Assembly (NCBI GenBank): GCA_031216915.1
Contig: CM062294.1
Coordinates: 388,917,217 to 388,981,216 of the forward strand
Direction of reading: 5' to 3'
DNA from: Pictodentalium vernedei
Taxonomy: Eukaryota > Mollusca > Scaphopoda > Dentaliida > Dentaliidae
Length of the DNA stretch: 64,000 bases
Of this stretch, positions 22,340-34,355 are shown one piece after another. Position 1 is the stretch's first letter. The number at the start of each line of letters is the position of its first letter. A model generated the notes under the pieces. The model had not been told where the DNA came from. It saw only the letters and a list, made by a program, of their open reading frames with translations, and did no database searches. Made by a program: the position numbers and the translations under genes.

Positions 22340-22400
22340 GGTGTTTCTTGTAAAGTGTTGTCTGTCTGGCAGACAACACTTTACTAGAAACAACTGCTCA
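22340..22400. repeat. Short hairpin
   Basis: AAAGTGTTGTCTGTC pairs with GGCAGACAACACTTT around a very short loop, with further weak pairing (GTTTCTTGTAA / TTACTAGAAAC) outside. Confidence 0.6.
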
Positions 22401-23210
22401 GATTTTGTGTGACACCTGGTCTTTATCATCTAGACAATCAATTTATTTATTTATTTATTGGTGTTTAAGGTCACATACTTATGCACAATGGCTAATCATG
22501 ACCGTGACAGTTTTACAGGTGGAGGAAGCCGGAGTACCCGGAGAGAACTACCGAGCAACGACGAGCAGCTGCCAGCTCCCCAATATTATAACTCTGCACG
22601 GCAGCATAGGCAGGGTTAGATTGGTTGAAGACATGCGCACCATCGAAGTGCAGTATGCCTTAGTACACAGCATCATCATGCTCCCATGTAGACAATCAGG
22701 GTTAAGTGACTTGCCCAAGGACACAACGCGGGAGTCTGAATCACCCATCCGAGGTTTGACCGGGCTTGAGGTTGCTTAACTTCGGTGATCTGACAAGAAC
22801 CGGTTAACTACACAATCAATACCAGAGCATCTGTTGTATTACTTCACAGTTGAGTCATGTCAGTTCCTCAGATTTTACTCCTCATTTTCAATCATCTAGT
22901 TTAGAGGTATCAATTTCTCATATTTTACATTTCTCCTGCTCTTTATCATCTCAACCATCAAAACCAGAGCTCCTGTTGTATTACTTTAATTGTGAGTTGA
23001 ATCAATTACTCAGATTTTACTCTCTGCTCACTATCATGTAGTTTAGTAGTCTCAGTTTCGCATATTTTATGTCTCTCCTACTCACTATCATCTGGACCAT
23101 CAGTACTAGAGCGGCTGTTGTATTATATCAAAGGTGAACAGACTCAATTGCTCAGACTACCAGTGCCAGAGTACCTGGTATATTACATCAAAGCTGTTGA
23201 GTAGACTTAA
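22395..23210. repeat. Degenerate ~142-bp tandem array interrupted by a SINE
   Basis: CCAGAG-CTGTTGTATTA-like starts occur at about 22819, 22962 and 23103, and a shorter unit near 23162. Each unit also has CTCAGATTTTACTC and CTATCATCT motifs. The unit at the left is cut by the SINE at 22443-22811. Confidence 0.6.
22443..22811 (-). mobile_element. SINE family A, full length: 5S-like head, tail type 2, 9-bp duplication
   Basis: ACAATCAAT at 22434-22442 and 22812-22820 is a direct target duplication, which defines a 369-bp element. On the minus strand it begins with 5S-like sequence (TTGTCAGATCACCGAAGTTA, then AGCAACCTC and TCGGATGGGTGA). The body follows with CCTTGGGCAAGTCACTTAAC, then tail 2 (CATGATTAGCCATTGTGCAT, AATAAATAAATA). 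This copy is the best reference for the family. Confidence 0.9.
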
Positions 23211-24104
23211 CTCCAGGTTTTGTAGTGTGAAGCTTCTTATGTCTTCCAGCTAGGATATACCACATTGGTGATATACCAGGGTTTTTTTTAATACAGTGAT
23301 ATAGCTAACAGTGTTGAACGTGATAATGGCTAAAGTTAATATATCACAATACCGCTCAGCACTACAATGCACAAATGGTAATAATAGCAATCATACATGT
23401 TTTTCTTCACAAATTACTTCTATTTTTGTCTTACAAACCACAGCTTAGTTAACATGTTCTGATGAGAAGTCACGGGGTATAATTTGAAAAGAAACATAAT
23501 GGTGTTTTTTGTGAGCAGAACTGAACGTATTTGCCCAACCCAAGATTGTGTCCGTGCTGGGTCAAGAAGGTTGGTTGACCTCAGGCCCCCAGCTCCCCCT
23601 CACCCCTCTTCTTTCATTCTACCAACCACAAACAAATTTTAAAGCCCTCAGATTGGTCATTGGTTTGACATTGCTATAGTGACACACTGAGTTCCACAAT
23701 AGCTGGGTTCGTTTTTTTCCTTCAAATCAAATATCTGTTTCCCACTTATGCTGCATATCAAATTTTGTTAAAATCGGACTGAGAGTTCTGATTAATCCAC
23801 AGCTACCTAATATTTCTTTTGTTCTCTGTCATGAAAACAAGCCCTATAAAATCACACCAAGTACGGTTTTGATGAGAACAGCTCAGTAAAACAGTACCAA
23901 TATCTGGATATTGGGACGGTTTTGAAACAGTCCCAATAACTAGACATTTGTACGATTGTCACAGTACTGTAATCATAACCATTCAAAAGTAAAGATGCTG
24001 TAAAGGAGGTATGAAAAACTTTCTAACCCATGAATTATCGACAAGCTTTTCTCGACAGAGCTACTGAATTGAGTGTGTATCGAGTCCAAATTATAATGTA
24101 CTTT
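23211..24104. other. No recognised gene
   Basis: A motif ATATCACAATACCGCTCAGC near 23340-23362 resembles a hAT end but is unpaired. Otherwise unassigned. Confidence 0.4.
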
Positions 24105-24385
24105 TTAATTTTTTGTTGCTTTTAATAACCAACAGTCCTGGTAACCTAAAAAGGACTCCTGTGGAAACCTCGGAAGTGAAGCAGTGCTTGTTTGCTGTGG
24201 TAAACAAGTTCAGTTTTACCGGTAAAATAGGACCTGGTCACCAGTGCCCGGGGTAGAAGTCCCCTAAAATGGGCAGCATGGGTGTAAACGATTGGCTAAA
24301 CTTGACTTTACACCTTTTTTTGCGGTCACAATTAGCCATAGCTGCAGAAAAGTGACCTTAAACACCAGTAAATAAATAAATATCC
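24105..24385 (+). mobile_element. SINE family B copy
   Basis: Contains GTAAACAAGTTCAGTTTTAC, AAAATAGGACCTGGTCACCA, and the tail GTGACCTTAAACACCAGTAA followed by ATAAATAAAT. The tail is the same as type 2 of family A. Confidence 0.65.
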
Positions 24386-24842
24386 TAAAAAAAACGCCCT
24401 TTTTCAAATATTAAGACGGCAATCAGGCACCACCACCCACCACCCCTGAGGGGAAGCGAACCTCTTCTTCAGATAAAAAAGAGAATTATTCTTCCAAATG
24501 CTTTAAAAATGAACAATTAATAAATTTATCTGCCGCACTTTCGATGAGGGATTGAATAAAAGTTCCACCCTTGAGCTGAGACATTATATTAGCGGGAGAA
24601 CAAATTACGTCATGATGTGAGTTCACTTCGAAGCCACAGATCTGTTCACAATATCTGAACTCCTGATGCGTGTCATAACTTCAATAGACTTTCTAGCAAG
24701 CAAACAAGGGGTTATGCCCACTTTTGTTTTTCGGGGGTAGAGCAAGCAAAAAGTGTTTTAAAATGTGGTTTTACTCATGTCAAACTTTCTAAAATATAAT
24801 TTTTTTGACTTTTGTTAACATTGAGGGGCTGTGGATTAAATC
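24386..24842. other. No recognised feature
   Basis: No coding or repeat signature beyond short CACC runs near 24427. Confidence 0.45.
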
Positions 24843-24844
24843 AC

Positions 24845-25010
24845 ATATATCACTATTTTGTGTACTATATGGGTAAATAATTGTACAGTTGTGCAGGTGT
24901 CCTCCAATATTTGGACTCGGCTTCGCCTCATCCAAATATCTCCGGACACCTGCACAACTGTACAATTATTTACCCATATAGTACACAAAATAGTGATATA
25001 TCTATTACGT
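24845..25010. repeat. Long perfect-looking inverted repeat (fold-back element)
   Basis: The left arm starts ATATATCACTATTTTGTGTA; the right arm ends TACACAAAATAGTGATATAT. Arms of about 75 bases are nearly identical (TAATTGTACAGTTGTGCAGG against its complement), with a loop around GACTCGGCTTCGCCTCATCC. Possibly a MITE, but a target duplication is not clear (TA is possible). Confidence 0.85.
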
Positions 25011-25014
25011 AGTG

Positions 25015-25477
25015 AACTAGAGATGTTGTATACCAAATATGAAAGGATTCTGACTGGTGGATCTGAAAAAGAAGATTTTCAAAGAAATTTCCAATATATT
25101 GCACTAAGTTAAAATTTGGGCTACCATAGGGAACCCAAATTTGAATGCAGGGACTCAATTTGAACAAACTTGAATCTAACCCCCCTAGAGATGTTATATA
25201 CGAAATATAAAAGCATTCTCACTGGTGGATCTGAAGAAGGTTTTTAAAGATTATCCCCAGGATAAATCTTAACCTGCACACTCGAGTTGAAGAAACTTGA
25301 CTCTGATTCTCCCTGCAGATGCTGTATACCAAATATGAAAGGATTCTGACTGGTGGATATATAAGATTTTTAAAGAAATTTCCCCATATTGCACCAAGTT
25401 AAAATTCAGGCCCCCATAGGAAGCCCAAATATTAACTGAGAGACTTGATTCGAACAACCTTGAATCTGACCCTCATA
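25015..25477 (+). mobile_element. F4 tandem-repeat fragment
   Basis: About three units with ATGTTGTATACCAAATATGA, GGATTCTGACTGGTGGAT and AAGTTAAAATTTGGGCTACC, without the 3' terminus. It is cut on the right by a SINE. Confidence 0.7.
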
Positions 25478-25756
25478 TTTACTTATTGGTGTTTAAGTCA
25501 CCTACTTATGCACAATGGCTAATTGTGACCGTGACAGTTTTACGGGTGGAGGATGACAGAGTACCCGGAGAGAACCACCGAGCATCGGCGAGCAACTGTC
25601 AGCTCCTCAACATTCTAACTCTGTTCAAGCTCCGCTCAAGCAGGCTTACAGCAGTTGAAGACATGTGCACCATCGACATGCAGTACGCCTTAGTACATGG
25701 CATCATCGTACCCCATAGAAGTCCAATAGTCTACCACTGAGCCACCGCATAGCCTT
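25478..25756 (-). mobile_element. SINE family A, tail type 2, partial tRNA-like head
   Basis: Tail ATTGGTGTTTAAGTCACCTA, body with GAGTACCCGGAGAGAACCAC and CAGTACGCCTTAGTACATGG. The head end reads GAAGTCCAATAGTCTACCAC then TGAGCCACCGCA, the complement of a tRNA A-box region (TGGCTCA-GTGG). Confidence 0.7.
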
Positions 25757-25784
25757 CATGGATGGATGGATGGATGGATGGATG
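25757..25784. repeat. GGAT microsatellite
   Basis: About six to seven copies of ATGG/GGAT at the border between a SINE and element F9. Confidence 0.8.
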
Positions 25785-26352
25785 ACACTGACCTTTAACC
25801 TTCAAAATCAAAAAGGGTTAATCTTGACCTTTGACCTTCAAAATCAATAGGAGTTAATCTTATGCCAAAATGTATCTTTTGGTACATGTGTCATTTCATC
25901 TTCCTGGGTGAAACCTTTCTTGACTTAGACCACAGAAAGTGGTGGAGCTACAGAGGAACAGACAGATAATGACCTTAATCTTGACCTTTGACTTTCAAAA
26001 TCAACAGGGGTTGTTTTGCTTATGCCAAAGAAATTTACCTGTGTCATTATTACCTCTTCCTTGGTGAAAAATCTTAATTTAGAGCACAGAAAGTGTTGTA
26101 TCTTTAGACAAGCATACAAACAGATGGATGGACAGATGGACAGACATGGTGAACTTGAACCTCCAAAATCAATAGGGGTTATCTTTATACCATAAGGAAT
26201 ATACATGTGTAATTTCATCCTTGTTGGTGAAACATTTCGTGACTAAGAGAGCAGAAAGTGTTGTTTCTGCAGACATGCCTACAGACAGATGTCAACAGCC
26301 GACGTGAAAATAATATACCCCGCTTTCATCCTACCACTTCACCCTCTGCCTG
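25785..26352 (+). mobile_element. Tandem-repeat element F9
   Basis: About three diverged units of roughly 185 bp with TTGACCTTTGACCTTCAAAA, TCAATAGGGGTTATCTT and CACAGAAAGTGTTGT-like motifs. A GATGGATGGACAGATGG tract lies within it, and it ends with ATACCCCGC ... GCAGGGGTATATTA, a hairpin flanked by ATA/TAT. Similar in plan to F7 at 45895-46790. Confidence 0.6.
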
Positions 26353-26931
26353 CAGGGGTATATTAAAAAATATAAACTGAAGCAATCTTTTTCAGAATTT
26401 AAGAACTGCGTCCCTCTCTTGAAAGGAAAAACAAATCATTACTTTTTCTGCAAATTTGTTAACACTATGATTGATTGCTGCACCAAAATACAAAAATGAG
26501 AGAAAAGATCAATATGAGAAAACAGTCATTTACACTCCATCATGTACCAAACTATTACTCTAGTTGACAATGAAAAATCAAACTCATGTTCTCGTGTAAT
26601 CAGATTGATTTTAGAGAACATTGACTTCTCCGCAGAGGGGCCATATATCAAAGATGTTACTTGATTAGGGACAACTGAACTTTAAGAAAGAAAGAAAATC
26701 ATTTTTGGAAATGTAGCAAGAGCAGGATTTCCTGAGCAGGATTTGAAGAGAAAATTACATTCATTTCCTAAAAAATCATCTAAATGTTACTGATTCATTT
26801 TTATCGCAACACACATGGCTTATGTGCCATGACTGCAAAATTCTCATTCTAATCAGGAAGGAAGAGGAACATGGGCTATGTTTAGAGATAGAAAAAAAAT
26901 TATGACACTTGACAAGTAACAAATTTTGAAG
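26353..26931. other. No recognised feature
   Basis: No coding or repeat signature recognised. Confidence 0.5.
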
Positions 26932-27441
26932 TTAACCCTTTACCTAATGAACTGACCACATCTGCCTGCATAGTTCACAAATTGAGCAGTTGATAAAAAT
27001 TATTTATAAAATAATTTCAATAAAACTATATCATGTAACCGCTCATTGGCATGAGCACATTGAGAAAATTCCAAGGATGAGTCGCAAGAAAGCCTAGAAA
27101 TAAGCAATCTGTCATTTGCAGAGTGAGGTTCCCAGATGGTGAATTTGTTGATATTATCCCATACAGTGTACTAGAATCCCCAAATTAATCCTCTGGTTAC
27201 CTTTTTTCTGTTTAGGCCTGTGAAAACGATTCAGAGTGAGGTACAAAAGGGGTAAATTTAGTGGTGCTACCCTGAGCAGGGCAGCATCACCAAATTCACC
27301 CTCTTGAAACCTCATTCTGCAGATGACAGTATGCTTATTTCCAGGCTTGGTCACATGATATGGTTGTGTTGAAATTTTGTGAAAATTTAAAAAAAATTAA
27401 TTCAAATAAAATATTTTGATATGCATTGGGTAAAGGGTGAA
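26932..27441. mobile_element. TTAA-type repeat T4 with nested hAT-like MITE
   Basis: Outer ends TTAACCCTTTACCTAATG and CATTGGGTAAAGGGTGAA are inverted. Fold-back core motif AACCGCTCATTGGCATGAGC. A relative of the MITE at 7178-7417 (AAATAAGCAATCTGTCATTT to TGACAGTATGCTTATTTCC) occupies about 27091-27348. Confidence 0.6.
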
Positions 27442-27474
27442 ATAACTTTTTTCACTATACAAACAGTCAATGTC

Positions 27475-27710
27475 AAATTTATTTATTGGTGTTCAGGTCA
27501 CATATATTTCTTCACAATGGCTAATAGTGACCGCAAAATGGATATAAAGTCAAGTCCAGTCAATTGTTTATTCCCATATTGCCAATTTTAAAGGACATCC
27601 ACCCCAGGTATTGGTCACTGGGTCCTATTACTAGTAAAACACAGGGATTGTTTACCAACAGTAAACAAATGCTGCTTCACTTCTCTGGGTCCCCATGGGG
27701 ATGCCAATAT
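27475..27710 (-). mobile_element. SINE family B copy
   Basis: TTTATTTATTGGTGTTCAGG tail, CACAATGGCTAATAGTGACC, GACATCCACCCCAGGTATTG and AGTAAACAAATGCTGCTTCA body motifs. Confidence 0.65.
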
Positions 27711-27797
27711 CAAAACACCACTGTATAACAGAGTATGCGCATGTATTTGACTTTATGTTTCTGAGTGTTAGCTCTGTGCTAAAGCAGAATCAGTTGC

Positions 27798-28039
27798 TTA
27801 ATCCTTTGAACCCTGGTGGTATCTTCCATGTCAGTTCAATGGCAGCAATTGGAAGAGTCGTTATTGTCATTATTTGGGGATACACCATTTAATATTTTCA
27901 ACGTGCAGCCTTGGGCTGCACATTGAAAATATTGATTGGTTTACCCCAGACATTCACTTAGCAGCCATCGTACTTAAAGAAATTATGACATATCATGTTC
28001 CTGGGCCAGAAAAGCGGTCCTGCAGGTTTAAAGAGTTAA
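27798..28039. mobile_element. TTAA-flanked palindromic MITE, family T2
   Basis: Ends TTAATCCTTTGAACCCTGG and TTTAAAGAGTTAA, with the central palindrome TTTAATATTTTCAACGTGCA / TGCACATTGAAAATATT. It is in the opposite orientation to the 3294 copy. Confidence 0.75.
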
Positions 28040-28625
28040 TGCCAGTCTCAAAACAGTGTTAATCATAGACTTAACATACATATAAATGACCAGTCAGTTA
28101 TGAAAATGTGAATAATTTTCAAGTGAACAATGCTGATTGGTTATGTGGTCGAAACATTTATGCAAAATTTGAATTTCAAGACCTTGGGGGGTTTTTTTCA
28201 ACGTAATCAGTGAGTTCTTTCCAACAGTATGTCACAGCTACTTCAAGTTCCCAGCTTCACATCAAGACAAAAGGCCTGTGAAAACTGGGTTAAAGATATT
28301 TTTGTTCCTGTTTCTTTCCATCCCGGAAAAGAGTTAAGGCTAGTCGGTGTTAAGACATCTTGCCAAGATTAATCATGGTGGGTTAGCAAAGCTTTATCTC
28401 ACAGCAAAGAAACAATTCTCTCAGTACTCTCGTTATTAACAGAGCCCCTTTGGTCAGTACACCTCCCTGCAGGGAAGGGTAACAACTGGACAATCTCAAA
28501 TAGGATAGACTGAATGTTGCTTTAAAAATCAGCACTCAAATATGTGCTATTGCGCTCATGGACAGAAGATACACCTTATTTGCAAATGAGGTACACTTTT
28601 TCCTACATTCTAAAAATATCATCAG
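28040..28625. other. No recognised feature
   Basis: No coding or repeat signature recognised. Confidence 0.5.
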
Positions 28626-28990
28626 CAGTTATTTATTTATTTATTGGAGTTTAACGACACTTTTGCCAGCCAGGGTCACCTCGTGCCAGACAGTTTTATA
28701 GGAGGAGGAAACCAGGGCACCTGGCAAGAACCACTGAGCAATGGCAAGCAACTGTCAGACTTTCCAACATACTAACTCAACACAAGCAGGGTTAGTATTG
28801 GTTGAAGACAAATGCACCATCAATGTGCAGCACGCCTTAGTACACAGTGCCACTGTGCCCCCACTTGAGCAATCAGAATTAATTGCCTTGCCCAAGGACA
28901 TGATGCAGTTACGTTTGGCAGGGATCAAACCCAAGACTTCTCGGTTTGAAGTTCAATGCCGTAACCAATGAGCCACCACGCTCCCAATAT
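28626..28990 (-). mobile_element. SINE family A, tRNA-like head, tail type 1
   Basis: On the minus strand the head begins GGGAGCGTGGTGGCTCATTG with an A-box-like TGGCTCATTGG, and a B-box-like GGGTTTGATCCC about 45 bases later. The family A body follows (CCTTGGGCAAGGCAATTAAT) and tail 1 (GTGACCCTGGCTGGCAAAAG, TTAAACTCCAATAAATAAAT). The body and tail match the 5S-headed copy at 1175 but the promoter head is different. Confidence 0.85.
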
Positions 28991-29021
28991 CAGCAGCAGA
29001 ATATATCTATCTAACAATTTC

Positions 29022-29265
29022 TATGCCACAGACAGTTTTAAGGGCGGAGGAAGCCAGAATACCTGGTGAGAACCACTGAGCAGTGGTGAGCAAGTGCACC
29101 ATCGATGTGCAGTAGGCCTTAGTTCATAGCATTACCATGCCCTAACATGGAGATCGGATGACGTGCCTTGCACAAGGACACAATGCAGTTATCACAGGAT
29201 CAAACCGTGGACCTTTCTGTTTGAAGTCCAATGCTCTAACCATTGAGCCAATGCACTCCCATAGA
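29022..29265 (-). mobile_element. SINE family A, tRNA-like head, internally shortened
   Basis: Head complement reads AGTCCAATGCTCTAACCATT then GAGCCAATGCACTCCC, with a GGTTTGATCC-like B box. The body is short and lacks the tail. Confidence 0.7.
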
Positions 29266-29987
29266 ATTTCTTTGATATATCATAGTGTTGATATTTTAGG
29301 GGTGCATGAACAGGTAGGCCAAAGATGAGGCATATCATTACAAAGACTGCCAGTGAAATAAGCACAGCAATATTTCTGCCGTGCACTGGATGTAAAGTTT
29401 TATTCCAATCATTAATTTCAACTTCCTGGCTATGCAATTATCCTACAGGTTATTTCCATCTCTGTGCATTGTGTTATAACAGCAATGGATAGAGAAGCTG
29501 ATGAGAAAAATTACTTCATAATATTACATGTATAAAATAAAATAAACATGCACTTTCCAAAATCAGCTCACTTGAAATTGCGGTGATAATTTTAGCTCCC
29601 TCAAAAGCACATCTTTATAAAGTTAGGTGTGATACATTTTACTCACCTTGTATCAAGGATTCTATTGGGTGCCTACAAGGGCCAAATATGGGACCCTTTA
29701 CAAATGGCACATCCAAGCCGGATTTTTTCCCAATTCCCAACTCAACAAAATTTCCCAATCTCAGTCCCCACTCAAACCAAAATTAAGCAATGGTTTCCTG
29801 AACTGGATTATCACAAACTCTTTCAGATAACAAATAATTGCCAACCTAATGAAGCATAGAAAGTTTCTGATTTCCTCTTTAATGGTACATAAATAAGAAC
29901 AGCTTAATACAGACCACAGAGACACAACTGAATATCATTGCGTCCCTTGAGTGGAATTTTATAAGGCATCAACTGCAACACTAATGC
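29266..29987. other. No recognised feature
   Basis: No coding or repeat signature recognised. Confidence 0.5.
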
Positions 29988-29991
29988 ATTG

Positions 29992-30957
29992 TGTTATAGC
30001 CCCCATATTATATTGAGATTGATATATCCTTAATTGATAATTCTATGAGATTGATATTTTTCTGCATTTTCTGACTGGTCTGACTCATTTGCACTGAGTG
30101 ACCTTTGTTTACATCTTTGTTACACTAATCTATTGTACATATAGCTGTTGATTGTTGAAGTAGGTCAATGGACCTTGTTTACTTGAATTATGACAGAATC
30201 ACCTAGAAACTGATACAAAACAGAACTTTGGACATTATTCTAGGACATTCTATCTGGGTACTATATATGTAAAGGTTTGTCAACAGAATTCAGAAACTCA
30301 TTTTTAGAAAGCCATTTCAGAAAGACTCACTTCAGTTGTTTCCATTGGAGATTATTATTGTTTCAGAACTGTGTATTTATTATAGAAGCAGTGCTTCTTT
30401 GTGAATTTGGAAGATTGATTCCAAAAGAGAATTTTGAAGAGAATTTATTCGTCTTTGAAAAGAGAATTTATACTTTCTGTGAAACAGAATATTATCTTGC
30501 GAAAAGCCAGGATTCTACTGGATTATTTGGAAATTACCTGTGGCGCCAATACTTCTTGGATTTTTACTCCATTTGAATTTTACGGAGCATTTTATTATAT
30601 TTTATTGGAGACTACTGAAATTTTTAAGTGAAAATTTTTTTACAACTCTACAGGATACTGTTTCTGAAGACACATTCTTGGATTTAATACTACCAGCTGG
30701 TAACTTTCTTCACAAGATTCTTCACCACTGGATTACTGGATTCTGTCAAACTGTACTTTGGACTAATTCAATAATTGATAAGTACCACTGTTTTTATTTT
30801 CTGTAAACCAATTAGTGTAAAAGATCTTTGTATCATTTTTTTTTATATATTCATTTTTTTTAATTAAATTTTCAGAATAATTAAATTCATATTTATTGAT
30901 GCTGATTCTCAGATTTCTTTCTGTTACCAATATCACTAATATTTCCACACCGTAACA
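29992..30957. mobile_element. Solo LTR, 966 bp, 4-bp duplication ATTG
   Basis: Starts TGTTATAGCCCCC and ends CCACACCGTAACA, with TG...CA ends and imperfect TGTTAT/GTAACA inverted tips. ATTG at 29988-29991 is repeated at 30958-30961. About 1 kb of internal sequence is shared with 39110-40404 (GTTTACTTGAATTATGACAG, AGCCAGGATTCTACTGGATT, GATTCTCAGATTTCTTTCTG). There is no adjacent coding region. Gypsy or BEL type is likely from the duplication length. Small ORFs inside are chance. Confidence 0.8.
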
Positions 30958-30961
30958 ATTG

Positions 30962-31352
30962 CGGATGATGACTTCTTCCAATGAAGGGAGGTGACATTAC
31001 CAACTGCCTTGGCCAGTTTGAGAGCTGTATAATACATTCCCGGATGATCTCAAATTAAGGAGAGCGCTTAATCATTTCAGATGGTGCCTTCTTCCACTTC
31101 AGGGATCATTTCATGTTATTGTTTGTTATAAAACTTACTACATGTAGTTGCTTCTGTATTAACATTCTCAGATCAATTTGAAGGTAATACTTCTTATTCT
31201 TTGCATGTTTCTTCTTCTCTGAAATAAATTACTAACTGGCCCCTCACAATGTGAATATCCCCAATGGCATGGGCCCCCAGACTCTTTCCCAAAGAGGGCA
31301 GAAGTATCCCTATGTATTGACAGAAATGAAGCACAAAAAATGAAGTTCCTTC
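30962..31352. other. Dispersed ~80-bp repeat, otherwise unassigned
   Basis: ATTACCAACTGCCTTGGCCA ... GATCTCAAATTAAGGAGAG at 30996-31068 recurs at about 31783-31858. Confidence 0.5.
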
Positions 31353-31602
31353 TTAACTGGTAAAGTGCTGAGTTTTTCTAACAACAAATCAAAGCTCATC
31401 AAATACTGCTCTATTACATTTAATTGGATAGTGCCTTATAGGCACTATCCAATTAAATGTAAGAGAGCAAGGTATTGTATAAAAAATCTGATTCATATCA
31501 GGGACAATAAAGGCTTCCTCAGGCAGAATGTAGCTACAGACAGTTATTGCCTGTCACTTTTAGTAAAGCCCAAAATAGGGCTTCCAGCACTCTACCAGTT
31601 AA
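31353..31602. mobile_element. TTAA-flanked palindromic MITE, family T1
   Basis: TTAACTGGTAAAGTGCTG and CAGCACTCTACCAGTTAA ends. The central perfect palindrome TTACATTTAATTGGATAGTG-CCTTATAGG-CACTATCCAATTAAATGTAA is shared with the 39556 copy. Confidence 0.85.
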
Positions 31603-32000
31603 TGAGAAACATCTAAAAGAAACTGAACACCTGACAATTGTGGCAGCTCTACATTTGTCATTCACGACTGGAATGTTGCCACTATCAAAATTTTACAAAC
31701 AAAAATGACAGGTAAAACATGCTGATGACAGCATTTATCTATAATGGCAACAATGGTTATCTGAGTACATGTTCACAATGATATTACCAACTGCCAATTT
31801 TGAGGGCTGTAAGCTACATGCCCCACCTGATCTCAAATTAAGGAGAGTGGTAAATGTCCACCTAAAAAGCCTTGATAAGCTGATGGATTCCTAAATCCAT
31901 GTATGTACAATCCATCTAATGGAAACGTTGGAACTATCACTGAAGGTGATTAATATCCTCTCTTCTGGTTTTTCAGAATGGGCCCCCAAATATTTCATAC
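31603..32000. other. No recognised gene
   Basis: Apart from the dispersed repeat noted at 31783-31858, nothing was recognised. Confidence 0.45.
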
Positions 32001-32600
32001 AGCAATCAAAGTTAAATCTCAGTTCAAGTTGGTAGAAACTTTTGCTGATAACTTTGAAATATGCACATGTTCACTTTTAAGTCATCATGTACAAAAAGTT
32101 TCATAAAAATCAAATCATCTGTGTAGGATGAGTTGTATATAGAAAATCTTTAACTAAAGCCTGCATTAAATCGAAGTTCAAGGGGAGATAACCTGGTTAA
32201 AATGATCACAGGTTGAGAATTTGGGAATATGCACATGTAGGAGTTGTGCACATAAGAATTTAATTTAGAAATCAACAATAAAACCTAGTTCAAGGGGATA
32301 TAACCTGGTTAAAATTTTCACAGATTGAAAATTTTGGAATATGCACACTTGCTAGTGGTCATGTATGAGAAGTTTACTTCATAAATGTAGGAGAAGCTGT
32401 GCTTACAAGAATTTCAGATAGATATTTATATTAAATCTTAAGTTGAAGGGGGGACAACATGGTTTAAATTATTGCAGATTGAAAATTTTTTAATATGTCC
32501 ACCTGTAAATCTAAATATCTGAGAAGTTTCATCGAAATCAGGTCATAAATATATGAGTTGCACACACAAGAATTTGGGATGTATGTATGGATTAGTACAT
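32001..32600 (+). repeat. Degenerate tandem repeats, F8
   Basis: Three to four units of about 120-170 bp with AACCTGGTTAAAAT, AGATTGAAAATTTTGGAATA, ATATGCACA and GAAGTTT motifs. It resembles the core of a HINE-like element but has no terminal hairpin. Confidence 0.5.
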
Positions 32601-32669
32601 ACAGAGTATGTATGTGCATATGGAGTGAGGACAAAAAAGTGGGGGCTTTATATTACATGTACATCAAAT

Positions 32670-32770
32670 TGTCAGTTTAGCGGCTCAATAGTGATCTCTA
32701 GCAAAGTCTTGGCTGCCTGTAGAGGCAGCCAAGACTGGCTTAGAAACCACTGCCAAAGGAAATATAACTT
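32670..32770. repeat. Palindromic repeat, AGTCTTGGCTGCC
   Basis: AAAGTCTTGGCTGCCTGTAG faces AGGCAGCCAAGACTGGCTTA; the flanks GTGATCTCTAGC / AGAAACCACTGCC are also roughly inverted. Related to 4130-4210. Confidence 0.65.
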
Positions 32771-33849
32771 TTGACTACAGGACTTATTAACTGCACATTA
32801 AAGCATCTGGTCTATGATCACAAAATTTGTCAAAATCGGATTCTTTTTCAAGGCTATTTCTTGGTGGTAGAGAACCCTAAAAAACTTTCAGCTTACTAAC
32901 CCTAATCTCTAACCCTTTCCCTTACACTAACAACAAATCCTTGAAAATACAACACACTTTTTGTTACTTAGTAGCCACCTAAACCATTTTAGCCTCATAA
33001 ACCACCTTTTCAGCCACAAAGCCCTGGTTTGAGACTTCAAATTTATATATCTGGTCATATAAATCAGACTAGTCATATAACAGTGCTGTCAGTGTACTGA
33101 CGACTGGACACATAACCCCAATTTGTTAGTGTGGCAAGGTGGAAGAACTAATGGACAGACAAAAAAATGGAGGGATGGATGTAATCCAGTGTACCTTCAA
33201 CTTCGAGAGTGGGGGTATAATAAAGGAGTTTGCAGATACGAAAAGAATTATTTCAAAATTTTCAAATACTTTTGATAAGCAGCAGGAAGAAGGCCCAAAC
33301 CCTACTGGGAGTGAAGAAACTAATAACAAAGTCTGAGCTGACAAAATCAGACAGCAGATTGACCTAAAGCCAGTTAATCCCCTTGTGTCTGTAAATATCA
33401 TACCATGTTAATAATTGTTCACAGGAGCCATCATAAATGAACTGATATTTTCACTTGACTGTCTGACAAGTCTTCAGATTCCCATTGTTTCATTTTAATG
33501 GATTAATCAAACTTTATTGGTTTCACAGATCATTTCCCATCTGTCCACTCTTGTTCTTAAGAATCTCTCCACAAACTAATATTGTCTGCTCTAATCTGTA
33601 CAAGCATTTCAGTGTTAAATTGATACATCAAGTCTTAATTACTTTTTGTTGCCAGAAAACCACAGTATATCACAGTATCAAATTTAACCTCCCACCAGCT
33701 GATGTCAAACCTATTCAATCAAATGTTTTACATGCCAAATTGGTATATGCAGGACAGACATTTTCAAAATTGCAGGAGAACTATAATGGTTTGTCCTAGC
33801 CCTTTACTTAACACAGACGATATCAAAATTTATTATTTTAAATGTTATT
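32771..33849. other. No recognised gene
   Basis: Small ORFs (for example 33139-33336) have no recognisable motif or splice context. Confidence 0.45.
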
Positions 33850-34355
33850 TTTTCGAATTTAAAAAAAAAAAATTTCCAACAAAACCATATCAGGTGCACT
33901 CCACGCACCCCCCTACCCCCAACCCCTTATTATTATTTTTTAAAAATTCAACAAAAACAAATCACATGACCCCTCAGGGGAACATGCTCTTTGAGCTTGT
34001 TCCAATGAGGTGTCACATGGCATGGTTTTGTTGAAATAGTTTGAAAAATAATAATTTTTTTATAATAATTTTTTAGCTGCTCAATTTGTATACTACGCAA
34101 GAAGATACGCTCGATTTGTTTAGTAAAGGGTTAAATGACACCATGGGAGCCATTTTTGGGCTGTCTTAACCCTTTATCTAAAGCAGGTGATATCAAAAAT
34201 TTACTACTTTAAATAGTATTTTTTTCCAATTTTTCTCAAAAATTTCAACAAAACTATGAGCTGAGCTTGTTCCAATGAGGTGTTGCATGATTTGTTGTTT
34301 TTGGTGAATTTTTTTTTAAATAATATTTTTTCAACTGCTCAATTTGTACACGGGC
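33850..34355. repeat. T4-family palindromic repeats, two or three tandem fragments
   Basis: Recurrent motifs: ATGACCCCTCAGGGGAAC with GCTTGTTCCAATGAGGTGTC (fold-back), GCTGCTCAATTTGTA, and TTAACCCTTTATCTAAAGCA. Poly-A/T runs separate the fragments. Confidence 0.55.
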
